A stretch of DNA of 64,000 nucleotides from Pedobacter frigoris (GCF_005116445.1 NZ_SWBQ01000005.1:62001-126000); one strand, 5' to 3'. Positions 1 to 8,686 are shown, counted from the stretch's first letter. The notes: generated by a model from the letters alone, not told the origin. Program-made: numbers and translations.

Positions 1-20
1 AGGGTCAAATAGCATGTGCG

Positions 21-46
21 GGATCCTGAAATAAATTTAGGATGAC
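21..46. repeat. REP-like inverted repeat upstream of rsmA
   Basis: The arms ATCCT and AGGAT flank an A/T-rich centre, giving a short imperfect palindrome. A similar half element (CATCCTGAAATAAATTC) is seen again near 2856-2872 after the HIT gene. Short palindromes of this kind are common interspersed repeats in Pedobacter-like genomes; that assignment is from memory and needs a genome count. A second small hairpin follows, with CTTGTTA at 66-72 pairing TAACAAG at 79-85. It has no T-run, so it is not clearly a terminator. Confidence 0.4.
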
Positions 47-107
47 GGCATACTTTTCGGATAGCCTTGTTAAAGGTATAACAAGCATTCAGTAAAAAAA
101 AGAAAAC

Positions 108-890
108 ATGAGTTTGGTAAAGGCAAAAAAACATTTAGGGCAACATTTTTTAACTGATAAAAAGATTGCGGCAAAGATTGTAAACGGCCTCGTGCATAAT
201 GATCAGTACAAACAGGTGCTTGAGGTTGGCCCGGGGATGGGAATTCTTTCCGATATATTACTGGAGCGTCAGGATCTGGAAACTTATCTGATAGATATTG
301 ATGTGGAATCTTATCATTTTCTACAAGAAAAATATCCTCAGTTGGGCAACAGGCTCATAAATGGGGACTTCCTGGCCCTCGACCTTTCTTCAATTTTTTC
401 CGGAAAATATGCGATTATAGGTAATTTTCCTTACAACATTTCTTCCCAAATCCTTTTCAAGGTGCTTGAAAACAGGGCAAGTGTAGTCGAGATGGTAGGT
501 ATGTTTCAGAAAGAGGTAGCAGAACGTTGCGCATCCAAAGCAGGCACTAAAGATTATGGTATTTTAAGCGTACTGATCCAGGCCTACTATAATATAGAAT
601 ACCTGTTTACGGTAAAACCGGGAACGTTTAATCCTCCTCCGAAAGTAAACTCAGGGGTCATCAGATTGAGCAGAAATGCGTTAGAAACCTTGCCGTGTGA
701 TGAGAAACTATTCTGGCGTACCGTAAAGGCAGGGTTCAATCAAAGAAGAAAAACACTTAGGAATGCACTTTCAGGTGTAGTTCCTAAGGATAAAATGGAC
801 GATCACATGTTTTTTGATAAAAGAGCCGAACAACTGACTGTTCATGACTTCATTGCATTGACCCAGCATTTAGCACAACTCTCCAAATAA
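108..890 (+). CDS. rsmA: 16S rRNA (adenine1518/1519-N6)-dimethyltransferase RsmA/KsgA
   Basis: This is the late 30S biogenesis enzyme that dimethylates two adjacent adenines in helix 45 of 16S rRNA, using SAM, in the cytoplasm. The 260-residue length is normal for the family. The SAM-binding motif LEVGPGMG lies at about residues 38-45. The catalytic NFPY motif of adenine-N6 methyltransferases lies at residues 106-109. The C-terminal part carries the usual NQRRKTLRNAL helix. The ATG start follows an A-rich stretch, and the MSLVKAKKHLGQHF N-terminus matches the conserved KKxxGQHFL opening of the family. The next gene starts one base after its stop, so the two are probably co-transcribed. Confidence 0.97.
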   Translation: MSLVKAKKHLGQHFLTDKKIAAKIVNGLVHNDQYKQVLEVGPGMGILSDILLERQDLETYLIDIDVESYHFLQEKYPQLGNRLINGDFLALDLSSIFSGKYAIIGNFPYNISSQILFKVLENRASVVEMVGMFQKEVAERCASKAGTKDYGILSVLIQAYYNIEYLFTVKPGTFNPPPKVNSGVIRLSRNALETLPCDEKLFWRTVKAGFNQRRKTLRNALSGVVPKDKMDDHMFFDKRAEQLTVHDFIALTQHLAQLSK

Positions 891-891
891 A

Positions 892-1824
892 ATGACCAAA
901 AGAAAAATAATTATTGTTGATGATCTTCATCCTGCTTTTAAAGACGCAGCTATTCAAATGGGATATGAAGTCGATGATATGCCCCTAATCACAAGAGCTG
1001 AAACATTATCCATTATAAAAAATTATGAAGGTATTGCCGTACGCACAAAGTTTCTGATTGATCAGGAATTATTGAGTCTGGCGGCAAATCTAAAATTTGT
1101 TGCCAGGGCAGGCGCCGGTCTTGACAATATTGATGAAGCTTATGCTGTTAAAAAAGGGGTTCAACTATTAAATGCACCTGAAGGAAACAGCGATGCCGTG
1201 GGTGAACATGCCACAGGAATGCTGCTTTCTCTGATGAACAATTTTCGCAAAGGAGATTTAGAAATCAGAAATGGCATATGGGATAGAGAAGGTAGCAGGG
1301 GCTATGAACTGAAAGGCAAGACTGTCGGAATTATAGGCTACGGTCATATGGGTAAGAGCTTTGCCAGGAAGCTTTCCGGCTTTGAGGTGAATGTGATTGC
1401 CTATGACAAATATAAGACCGGGTTCTCTGATCAATATGCAAAAGAAGTGAGCATGGAAGAGATCGTAAAGCACAGCGATGTATTGAGTTTGCATATTCCG
1501 CTAACTGCTGAAACGAGACAAATGGTTAATGAAGAATACTTTTTTCACTTCCGAAAACCGATCTTTTTCATCAACACGGCAAGGGGAGAAGTAGTGAATA
1601 CAACAGCCGTTTTAAATGCTATCCGGCAGCGCAAAATCCTTGGAGCAGGGCTCGATGTATTGCAGACTGAAAAATTCCCGGCATTGGCACAGCAGGACTG
1701 GTACAATGAGCTGATTCAATCAGGTAAAGTGATACTAACTCCACATGTAGGAGGCTGGACATTTGATTCTTATAGAAAAATATCAGAAGTGCTGGCAGAA
1801 AAACTAAAAAGGATTTCCAAATAA
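892..1824 (+). CDS. D-isomer-specific 2-hydroxyacid dehydrogenase (phosphoglycerate dehydrogenase-like)
   Basis: A 310-residue NAD-dependent oxidoreductase of the D-2-hydroxyacid dehydrogenase family. The Rossmann motif GYGHMG is at residues 149-154. The catalytic residues expected of the family are present: Arg231 in NTARGE, Glu260, and His285 in TPHVGGWT. It lacks the C-terminal ACT domain of long SerA enzymes, so the substrate (3-phosphoglycerate or another 2-hydroxyacid) cannot be fixed from sequence. It follows rsmA by one base and is followed by a good terminator, so rsmA and this gene form one transcript. Short phosphoglycerate dehydrogenases of this type exist, but serA would be over-called here. 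Confidence 0.88.
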   Translation: MTKRKIIIVDDLHPAFKDAAIQMGYEVDDMPLITRAETLSIIKNYEGIAVRTKFLIDQELLSLAANLKFVARAGAGLDNIDEAYAVKKGVQLLNAPEGNSDAVGEHATGMLLSLMNNFRKGDLEIRNGIWDREGSRGYELKGKTVGIIGYGHMGKSFARKLSGFEVNVIAYDKYKTGFSDQYAKEVSMEEIVKHSDVLSLHIPLTAETRQMVNEEYFFHFRKPIFFINTARGEVVNTTAVLNAIRQRKILGAGLDVLQTEKFPALAQQDWYNELIQSGKVILTPHVGGWTFDSYRKISEVLAEKLKRISK

Positions 1825-1869
1825 TTTGGTTTTATGGTAATACCATATTATCTTCGTTACAATTGAAGC

Positions 1870-1914
1870 AAGACTATGTAGGTTAATAACCGATATAGTC
1901 TTGTTTGTTTTTTA
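1870..1914 (+). terminator. Intrinsic terminator after the 2-hydroxyacid dehydrogenase gene
   Basis: AAGACTAT at 1870-1877 pairs perfectly with ATAGTCTT at 1895-1902. An inner GGTT/AACC stem sits at 1881-1891. The T-rich run 1903-1913 follows. It lies 45 bases after the stop and before greA. Confidence 0.65.
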
Positions 1915-1940
1915 GACTAACTAATAAAAATTAATGAGCT

Positions 1941-2414
1941 ATGACAGAGGTGACCTATTATACCCAAGATGGTTTAGATAAACTGAAAGAAGAACTGCAG
2001 TATTTAAAAACTACCGGAAGGCAGCAAATATCTAAAGCGATAGCAGAAGCAAGAGATAAGGGTGATCTTTCTGAGAATGCAGAGTACGATGCTGCAAAGG
2101 AAGCACAGGGCTTACATGAAGCCAAAATTTCCAAGATGGAAAATACACTATCTACCGCAAGATTGATAGATGAATCGAAGCTTGATCTTACCAAGGTGTT
2201 GGCGCTTTCGATCGTAAAGATCAAAAACATTAAAAACGGCGCTACAATGTCTTACCAATTGGTAGCGGAGTCTGAGGCTGATTTAAAAACAGGAAAGATT
2301 TCTGTAAAATCACCAATTGCGCAAGGTTTACTTGGTAAATCTGTAGGTGATAAAACTGAAATTCAGGTTCCTGCCGGAAAAATTGAATTCGAAATATTAG
2401 AGATCAGCAGATAA
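1941..2414 (+). CDS. greA: Transcription elongation factor GreA
   Basis: GreA rescues backtracked RNA polymerase by stimulating cleavage of the nascent RNA 3' end through the secondary channel. The protein is 157 residues, the normal length. The N-terminal coiled coil (about residues 5-75) contains the typical segment AEARDKGDLSENAEYDAA, including the acidic loop-tip residues. The C-terminal FKBP-like domain ends with the usual SPIAQGLLGKSVGD pattern. The start follows an A/T-rich leader after the upstream terminator, so it is probably its own transcription unit together with the HIT gene 10 bases downstream. Confidence 0.97.
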   Translation: MTEVTYYTQDGLDKLKEELQYLKTTGRQQISKAIAEARDKGDLSENAEYDAAKEAQGLHEAKISKMENTLSTARLIDESKLDLTKVLALSIVKIKNIKNGATMSYQLVAESEADLKTGKISVKSPIAQGLLGKSVGDKTEIQVPAGKIEFEILEISR

Positions 2415-2424
2415 ATCTAAAAAT

Positions 2425-2817
2425 ATGTCAAGTATCTTTTCAAAAATAGTAAGCGGTGAAATCCCGGCATATGTGGTAGCTGAGACTTCTGATTTTTTGG
2501 CCTTTCTTGATGTAAACCCATTGGTTATGGGCCATGTACTTGTTATTCCAAAAAAGGAGATTGATTACATCTTTGATATGGATGAAGAAAGTTATTTCGG
2601 GCTGACGCTATTTGCTAAAATTGTGGCAACTGGTTTAAAAGAAGCTTTTCCATGTAAAAAAGTTGGCGTTGCTGTGATCGGGCTTGAAGTACCGCATGTG
2701 CACATTCACCTTATTCCAATGAATAATGTGAATGATATGAATTTTAGCAAAGAGAAGCTGAGCCCGACTCAGGAAGAACTTGCAGATGCGGCAGTAAGGA
2801 TTAAAGGCGCGCTGTAG
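2425..2817 (+). CDS. HIT family nucleotide-binding protein
   Basis: A 130-residue histidine-triad protein. The HVHIHL motif at residues 91-96 is the HxHxHxx nucleotide-hydrolase signature. The N-terminal segment SIFSKIVSGEIPAYVVAE is the usual opening of Hint/HIT proteins. Such proteins hydrolyse nucleoside phosphoramidates or dinucleoside polyphosphates in the cytoplasm. The gene starts ten bases after greA stops, an arrangement that suggests one operon. The exact substrate is not visible. Confidence 0.93.
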   Translation: MSSIFSKIVSGEIPAYVVAETSDFLAFLDVNPLVMGHVLVIPKKEIDYIFDMDEESYFGLTLFAKIVATGLKEAFPCKKVGVAVIGLEVPHVHIHLIPMNNVNDMNFSKEKLSPTQEELADAAVRIKGAL

Positions 2818-3046
2818 AAAGAGTAAACTTTTTGCCATGTTGTAATACAATTGACATCCTGAAATAAATTCACTGTTGTCCGGTTAACTTTATAAAGGAG
2901 ATAATTTTATGGTCTAGCGTGTTGTTAGGCCATTTTTATGTTTTACAGCCTAGACCCAAGCCCCCTAGTACTAACTGATTTGTAATTTGAACGGATGATA
3001 GTTTATCTGGATTGTTGCCAGGATGAGCAGCGTAAATTCGTGGTTT

Positions 3047-3854
3047 TCAAGGTAAAACTGTAGCATTATACTCTCTTTGGCTAAAGAAAAACTCCAGTAT
3101 CTGCTGAATGGGGCGTGAATGAGTTGGTTCATTCCAAAGATTTGGAAATTCACGTTTAAATGTGTTCGCAGAGAGTTTGGCGCTGTAAATCTCGATGTCT
3201 TCCTGGGCAGCCCTAAGGTCAAAAGCCAGTATATTGGTTTTCAATTGTAACTCTTCCAGACTGCCTACTGTTTTTTCCAGTACAGTATCTACCGGAGACA
3301 TTTCTTTGTCCATTACATACATCCGTTTAATAAATTTTTCCAGTGCCGCAGAATCATCAGGAAAAGCGAATAAGGCGGGATCGGTTAAAAGAGAGTCGGT
3401 TTTAAATTTTGCCACTGTCAATTTTGTACAATAATCATCCAGAAGCTGCTTCCTTTTATTTAGCCTGGAAGAGAGTTCTACAAGTAGAGCAGATGATACA
3501 GCCAGATTTCTTTGGGTCTGATTACTGCACCGGTTAATCCAAATCCCCTCTTTTACCAATTCCAGCGATTTTTTTGTCTGGCGCAGGAACTCATTTAAAC
3601 TACTGGTATCTACAGTTTTTTTAAGCAGTAGTTTGGCTTGATGGTTTAATTTTCTAATGGATTCAAGAGCGGCGATCTGTTTCCTGGCATTTTGTTCTTC
3701 TTTGAACTTAGCGCGACTGGAGATAATCCCCGTGCCTATTTTTTTACTTTAGTCACGAAGGAAGATTCCGTGGTTTGCTTTGTTTCGCACTATCTTGTTG
3801 GTCAAAAGCAGAAGTAAATAGCAAAAAGTTAAATAAAAACAGCAAAAACTTCAT
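3047..3854 (-). pseudogene. Frameshifted gene for an exported protein of unknown function
   Basis: An ATG at 3854 opens a hydrophobic signal-peptide-like start (MKFLLFLFNFLLFTSAF) that stops after about 33 codons. Reading then continues in another frame (TESSFVTKVKK) up to a TAG right after a run of seven A at about 3746-3752 (minus sense). One extra A there would join it to the frame that runs to the stop at 3047. The open part from about 3745 is charged and helical (SRAKFKEEQNARKQIAALES and onward), rich in Lys, Glu and Leu. I do not recognise the family. At least two frame changes are needed, so it is either a true pseudogene or carries homopolymer sequencing errors. Confidence 0.6.
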
Positions 3855-3962
3855 AACGGATGATATTTGCTGTTAAATTAAAAAAATAATACGATAATTG
3901 AGAATAGTGATTCTGTGCTGTCTTGAGTTTCATATTCAATGAATTTATGCTCATATTGATGA

Positions 3963-4143
3963 TGATCAATCGTTTGCGTAAATATAATGTGACAAATAAG
4001 CGGCTTTCCTGATTAAGAATTTCTATTTTGAATAATGCCTATCGAATAAATTGATTGTTGTTGGTTGGTTGAATATGTGTGTGATAGGTTGTAAGTAATT
4101 CTTGTGTCGCATTTATTAATCTAAATCCTATAACCAAAACAAC
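3963..4143 (+). promoter_or_regulatory. 5' leader with CGTTTGCG site, related to the leader at 6538-6674
   Basis: ATCGTTTGCGTAAAT at about 3968-3982 resembles half of a LacI-family operator. About 35 bases further, CCTGATTAAGAATTT and then the block from 4035 to 4095 closely match the leader of the broken nuclease gene at 6675. The block contains CCTATC at about 4038 and GATAGG at about 4084, which can pair. The last bases before the ATG (CCTATAACCAAAACAAC) are identical in both leaders. This points to shared control of the two genes. Confidence 0.5.
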
Positions 4144-6225
4144 ATGAAAAAAAATCTTTTTAAATGGGGAGCTGTTATGGTCTTATCCATCACTTCTATT
4201 TCCTGTAAAAAACCACTAACAGCTTTATCTGATGAAGGACAGTCATATAAAATACACCAAAAAATAGGTGTAGTTGGCCCCATTGTTACCCAAACCAGAA
4301 ACGTTAACATTGTCTATTTTGTGCCCAATGATTTGGATACCATAGCAGGGTATAGAAAGCGTCTGAGCGATCTTTTGTTATGGACCCAGGACTTCTACAA
4401 ACAGGAAATGAATCGGAATGGTTATGGCGATAAAACTTTTGGTCTGGCCAACGATGGTACGGGAAAAGTTAAGATTGTTACTATTCGGGGCAGTTTGCCA
4501 AAATCGAGTTATCCTTATGAAGGAGGCTCCGGTGCTGTGGCCTCAGAGATTAATGCATATTTCGCTACCCATCCGGCCGATAAAACAAGTGATCACAGCT
4601 TAATCATTATGCCAAGATACCAGATTGACGCCAATGGCACACCTGGAGGGCCGCCATTTTATGGTACCGGACGCTGGTGTTATGCTTTAGACTACGAAGA
4701 AATGGATATACAAAACCTGGGTAAAACTGATGCTGTCGGCAATAGGTTTAGCGTATGGTTCGGGGGTATGGTACACGAACTCGGCCATGGACTGAATCTT
4801 CCGCATAACCGTCAAAAAGTCTCAGAAAATGCTACTTTAGGTATGGCCTTAATGTGGGGAGGAAATGGCACATTAGGCAAAAGTCCAACATTTTTGACTG
4901 CGGCAGATGCTGCAGTTTTGAATGTAAACCAGGTATTTAACAATAACAGCAATACCTACTACGGTAACATCACATCCAATATCACCAAAATAAATGCAAG
5001 TTATAATACAGGCTCTGCCTCGATTATCTTATCAGGAAAATTTACGTCGACAGGAACTGTAAACAGTATTTTATACTTTAATGATCCTAATGTAAACAAT
5101 GAAGGCACCGGGGTTAATAGAGATTACAATGCGATTACCTGGGAATCAAAAAAAATAGGAACGGATAGCTTTAGTGTAGTGATGCCTATTTCTGATCTGC
5201 AGGAAAAAGCGGATGGCATCCCATATGAGTTGAAAGTTAAACTGGTTCACACCAACGGTACCGTTACGGAACAAATTTACAGCTATACATTCGCAGGAGG
5301 TATACCATTATTAAATTTTAGTACCAGGCCAGAATTGAGCAAAACTGGTTGGAGCATTGCTTCTTTCAGTTCTGAAGAAACGAGCGGTGAAGGCACGGTT
5401 AACGGGCGGGCAATCAATTTAATCGATGGCAATGGGTCTACATATTGGCATTCCAGGTGGACGGGCTCGGCTGCGAGCTATCCGCATACCATTGTGGTTG
5501 ACCTTGGTTCATCCAACTCTGCCGAAGGATTGAGTTTAAGTCAGCGTAGTGGGGCAAGCAGGGCTATTAAGAACTTTCAAATTTTAACCAGTAGCGATGG
5601 AACAAGCTTTACGGCAGTTAATAGCTATGTTGCACAAAATATAAGTGGTACCCAGTACTTTGCCTTTGGAAGTACTAAAACCTTCAGGTATTTTAAAATC
5701 ATAGCAAGCTCTGCGTATGACGGGTTGCAGTTTGCAGCCCTGGCAGAATTAGGGCTGTATACAGACAATACTTCTGCCATTGAAAACGGTGCGTTTTATA
5801 AACTCGTGTCAGCCGTCAACAATACCAGTGTTCTCGATGTAAATAGTAGCACACCTGTAAATGGTACACTGGTTTCTTTATGGGCTAACAATAATCCTAC
5901 TTCTAATAACCAGGTATGGAAGGTTAGGAAGGTGGCAGGAGGCTATTATACTTTAAAATCTAAATCAGACACTACTAAAGTTCTTGATGTTACCGGGGGT
6001 GGTTCAGTGAATGGCACCCAAATAGAAGTATATACCAGTAACAGTAGTAACGCACAGAAATGGACTTTAGATGATGCAGGTGGCGGTTACTATTATTTAA
6101 GTCCGGTATGTGCACCTGGTTCCAACCTTGACATCAATGGAAGTTTTACGGCCAATGGAACCAAGGTACAGATATGGACAAAAGGTACCGGCAATTCGCA
6201 AAAGTTCAAATTGGTTAAACAGTAA
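4144..6225 (+). CDS. Secreted lipoprotein metalloprotease with discoidin-like and ricin-B-like domains
   Basis: A 693-residue exported protein. A lipoprotein signal ends at Cys21 (SITSISCKK). The catalytic domain occupies about residues 45-265 and holds the zinc motif HELGHGLNLPH at 211-221, an HExxHxxxxxH pattern as in metzincin-like peptidases, though position 8 is Asn instead of the usual Gly. A beta-rich linker follows (about 275-390). A discoidin/F5-F8-type C domain follows (about 395-545, with INLIDGNGSTYWHSRW). A ricin-type beta-trefoil lectin with QxW-type repeats (NNQVWK, AQKWTL, SQKFKL) ends the protein. The architecture suggests a cell-surface enzyme that cuts glycosylated proteins. 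Its leader resembles that of the broken gene at 6675. Confidence 0.82.
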   Translation: MKKNLFKWGAVMVLSITSISCKKPLTALSDEGQSYKIHQKIGVVGPIVTQTRNVNIVYFVPNDLDTIAGYRKRLSDLLLWTQDFYKQEMNRNGYGDKTFGLANDGTGKVKIVTIRGSLPKSSYPYEGGSGAVASEINAYFATHPADKTSDHSLIIMPRYQIDANGTPGGPPFYGTGRWCYALDYEEMDIQNLGKTDAVGNRFSVWFGGMVHELGHGLNLPHNRQKVSENATLGMALMWGGNGTLGKSPTFLTAADAAVLNVNQVFNNNSNTYYGNITSNITKINASYNTGSASIILSGKFTSTGTVNSILYFNDPNVNNEGTGVNRDYNAITWESKKIGTDSFSVVMPISDLQEKADGIPYELKVKLVHTNGTVTEQIYSYTFAGGIPLLNFSTRPELSKTGWSIASFSSEETSGEGTVNGRAINLIDGNGSTYWHSRWTGSAASYPHTIVVDLGSSNSAEGLSLSQRSGASRAIKNFQILTSSDGTSFTAVNSYVAQNISGTQYFAFGSTKTFRYFKIIASSAYDGLQFAALAELGLYTDNTSAIENGAFYKLVSAVNNTSVLDVNSSTPVNGTLVSLWANNNPTSNNQVWKVRKVAGGYYTLKSKSDTTKVLDVTGGGSVNGTQIEVYTSNSSNAQKWTLDDAGGGYYYLSPVCAPGSNLDINGSFTANGTKVQIWTKGTGNSQKFKLVKQ

Positions 6226-6674
6226 CTTCTGTTGGTTATCCCAAATGCCAGTAATCCTGGCGTTTGGGATAAATTTGTAGTAACGGATGAAAAAATTAAT
6301 TTACAAGATTGTTTAAACATTCATTCAATTTATTGTATAATGAGCATATTAAACGTTTGCGTAAAGTTATTTTTAATATTGATGTTTAGCTTGAATTTTT
6401 GGGTAAAAAAGGGGGCTGTTTGAATTGGGTACTTTCACCTAAAGCATAAAATAGCGAACCACTATCCTAAACGTTACACAAACGTTTGCGTTTGTTTTTG
6501 CATTACATATCCTGATTAAACATTTTACTTTAGATCAAGCCTATTGAATAAGTCGATTGTTGTTAGTTGTTTGAGTATCTGTATGATAGGTTGTGAGTAA
6601 AAGAGGATGAGCACCGGGGCCGGTGGAGTTAATGTTATCGCATTTTTTAATCTTAACCCTATAACCAAAACAAC
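6226..6674 (+). promoter_or_regulatory. Intergenic leader with two CGTTTGCG operator-like sites
   Basis: No convincing gene is seen here. AAACGTTTGCGTAAAG is at 6351-6366 and ACAAACGTTTGCGTTTG at about 6476-6492; both contain the near-palindrome AACGTTTGCG expected for a LacI-family regulator. A weak -7 element TACTTTAG is near 6527. From about 6538 the sequence follows the leader of the 4144 gene, with CCTATT/GATAGG able to pair. An extra piece of about 30 bases carries the perfect hairpin CACCGG-GG-CCGGTG at 6612-6625 and is absent from the other leader. Confidence 0.5.
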
Positions 6675-8073
6675 ATGAAAAAAACAAACAAAACCTTCCT
6701 GACCATAGGTATAGCGGCAGCAATTGCGCTTAGCGTTGGCGCCTGCAAAAAAAGTCAGTCGACAATAGTAGCAGAAAGTACTACTTCATTTAAACCTAAA
6801 ACTGTAGTTACGCCGACCTCAATTAAGATAAAAGTTTTACAATTGAACGTCTGGCAAGAGGGAACGTCTGTAACGGGTGGCTTCAATGGGATTATAGATG
6901 CAATTGTCCAATCCGGGGCAGACTTTATTACGATGAGTGAGGTTAGAAATTATAATAATGTAGATTTTTCTGCAAAGGTTGTAACCGCCCTGCAAGCAAG
7001 AGGCCTCACTTTTTATTCATTTCGGGATAACAACGTAGGCGTTTTATCAAGATATCCCATCGCTTCGTTTAAGGCGGCTATATTTGGTAATAGCTTTAAT
7101 AAAGCAATTGTCAACCTTAATACCTATACACAGGTGGCAGTTTATTCGGCCCATTTAGATTATTTAAATTATGCATGCTACCTGCCGAGAGGTTATGATG
7201 GCAATGCCTGCAAAAGATGGCTCAGCCAATTACAAATGTAAATACCATTTTGGCCTCGAACCTGCAATCGAACAGGGATGAAGAGATCGCTGCTTTTATT
7301 GCAGATGCAAAGCTTGAGAGAGAAAAAGGAAGGATTGTGATATTGGGTGGGGATTTTAATGAACCTTCACATTTGGATTGGGTAAACGCACAAAAAAATC
7401 TGTTCGATCACCATGGTACAATTGTCCCATGGCAGGGTAGTGTAGCACTATATGCAAAGGGATTTCTGGATTCGTACCGCGTGAAAAATCCCGATCCGGT
7501 ACAAAGACCGGGATTTACCTGGGCTATCTTTAATACCAGTGCAAGTTTATCTTCTATGGTCTGGGCACCCGATGCCGATGAGCGGGACCGAATCGATTAC
7601 ATATATTATGCCGACAACAGCAATAGGGTAACTGTAGATGAGTCTATTGTATTTGGGCCTTCTGATTCTATTGCATTTGGCCAGGGGTATGAAGATCCGA
7701 CCTACACCAACCCTTTTCTTATCCCAACAGGAACATGGCCGTCTGACCATAAAGCTGTAATCACGACTTTTTCAATCAGCACAAATCAAGTCAGCCTGAG
7801 TTTAAATAAAACCAGTTATCAACGGGAGAAACGATCACGGCAAATTTTGCAGGTGGATCTACCGACGCTAATGCCTGGATTGGAATTTATAAAGCCGGGC
7901 AAACACCCGGCAGCAACAATTCCACTGTCTGGAAATACACTAATGGTGCCCGATCTGGAAACCTGACACTAACATTGCCTGCCTGCAGTACCGCAGGTAG
8001 TTACTTTGCGGCCTATTTTAAGGATAATGGATATATTGAAATCGCGCCCAGAGTTACATTTACTTATAACTAA
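6675..8073 (+). pseudogene. Endonuclease/exonuclease/phosphatase-family lipoprotein, two frameshifts
   Basis: The first segment (6675-7241) has a lipoprotein signal (SVGACKK) and the opening EEP motifs LQLNVW and SEVRN, then YSAHLDY. Near 7208-7215 one base appears missing: adding a G after TG gives a continuous NAWQKMAQP. The second segment (7217-7966) carries GGDFNEPSH and WPSDHKAV, the remaining catalytic motifs. Near 7820 the frame shifts again, and a third segment continues to the stop at 8073 with a C-terminal beta-sandwich-like tail (NAWIGIYKAGQ through RVTFTYN). All catalytic motifs are intact, so the damage looks recent or is a sequencing artefact. The intact product would be about 465 residues. 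Confidence 0.8.
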
Positions 8074-8100
8074 ATTGCCTTATAGTGCAAAAGATATGAA

Positions 8101-8268
8101 ATGAAAATTTTATCAATAACAGCAGCATTTTGCTATACTGTAAGTACGTTATGGGGGCAGGCGTAGCCTGCCCCCATTGCCCAATTCAATTTTGAAAAGA
8201 ATACAACGAATGATGCTGCAAAAGCCAATGGCAATGGCTTCTCGTTTTCCAAAGGACTGGATGGCTAA
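8101..8268 (+). pseudogene. Remnant of a secreted, LamG-like protein
   Basis: ATG at 8101 starts a signal-peptide-like sequence (MKILSITAAFCYTVSTLWGQA) interrupted by TAG at 8164-8166. The same frame continues with PIAQFNFEKNTTNDAAKANG, which resembles the first strand of LamG/concanavalin-like domains, and ends at 8268. The rest of such a domain is missing. The in-frame stop lies in the loop of a perfect 12-bp palindrome. The length and content suggest a truncated relic, not a functional small protein. Confidence 0.4.
8151..8177. repeat. Perfect 12-bp inverted repeat with 3-base loop
   Basis: ATGGGGGCAGGC at 8151-8162 is followed by GTA and then the exact reverse complement at 8166-8177. 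The structure is GC-rich, much more so than its surroundings, and has no T-run on either side, so it is not a normal intrinsic terminator. Confidence 0.85.
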
Positions 8269-8269
8269 G

Positions 8270-8491
8270 CTAGCCTTTCCTGTTTCTTACATGCTCGGCG
8301 AGTTCATAACCTGTCCCTTCCTCCTTTTCCGGATTTTTATCTTTTAGAAACAGCAGGACTATTAAAGATATGATGGGTATAAGGAAAGAAATGAAAAACC
8401 AGAACCAAAAGTTTCTCCCCTGACTTTTCGCCAATATTCCCGCGACCAGCTGAGGAATGATCATAAAACACAGTAAGAGTAGTTCCGGCAT
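8270..8491 (-). CDS. Small inner-membrane protein
   Basis: The 73-residue product has two clear hydrophobic segments (about residues 3-20 and 28-48) with a short polar turn KSQGRNFW between them, and a charged C-terminal tail. The pattern GRNFWFWFFISFLIPIISL recurs in small membrane proteins of Bacteroidota of unknown function. It lies in the gap between the relic at 8101-8268 and the ABC permease, in the opposite direction. The coding call rests on the clear two-helix topology and the clean start. No function can be given. Confidence 0.6.
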   Translation of the reverse strand: MPELLLLCFMIIPQLVAGILAKSQGRNFWFWFFISFLIPIISLIVLLFLKDKNPEKEEGTGYELAEHVRNRKG

Positions 8492-8555
8492 ATGCTATTG
8501 AGTTTATGTCTGCAAATCTCGTAATAAACGGGTAAATTTTATACTAATAGATAAG

Positions 8556-8678
8556 ATGTTCGAATTCGCGCATTGGACTGTTCAGATCCGTACATCTTTG
8601 CATGCAAATGTCTATTTTAGTAATTGTACTGCGTATTTTGCCAATGGCACAGCGATTGAGCCTATCGCATGTAAATAA
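8556..8678 (+). CDS. Possible 40-residue ORF or gene remnant before the ABC permease
   Basis: ATG at 8556 opens 40 codons ending eight bases before the permease ATG. The composition (SLHANVYFSNCTAYFANGTA) looks protein-like rather than random, but no family is recognised. It could be the C-terminal remnant of a longer decayed gene, in keeping with the neighbouring pseudogenes. Confidence 0.2.
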   Translation: MFEFAHWTVQIRTSLHANVYFSNCTAYFANGTAIEPIACK

Positions 8679-8686
8679 TTACGATC

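Noticed and set aside
892..1824. Calling the 2-hydroxyacid dehydrogenase serA
   Set aside because: The family has several substrates, the protein lacks the ACT domain and no serine-pathway gene is adjacent.
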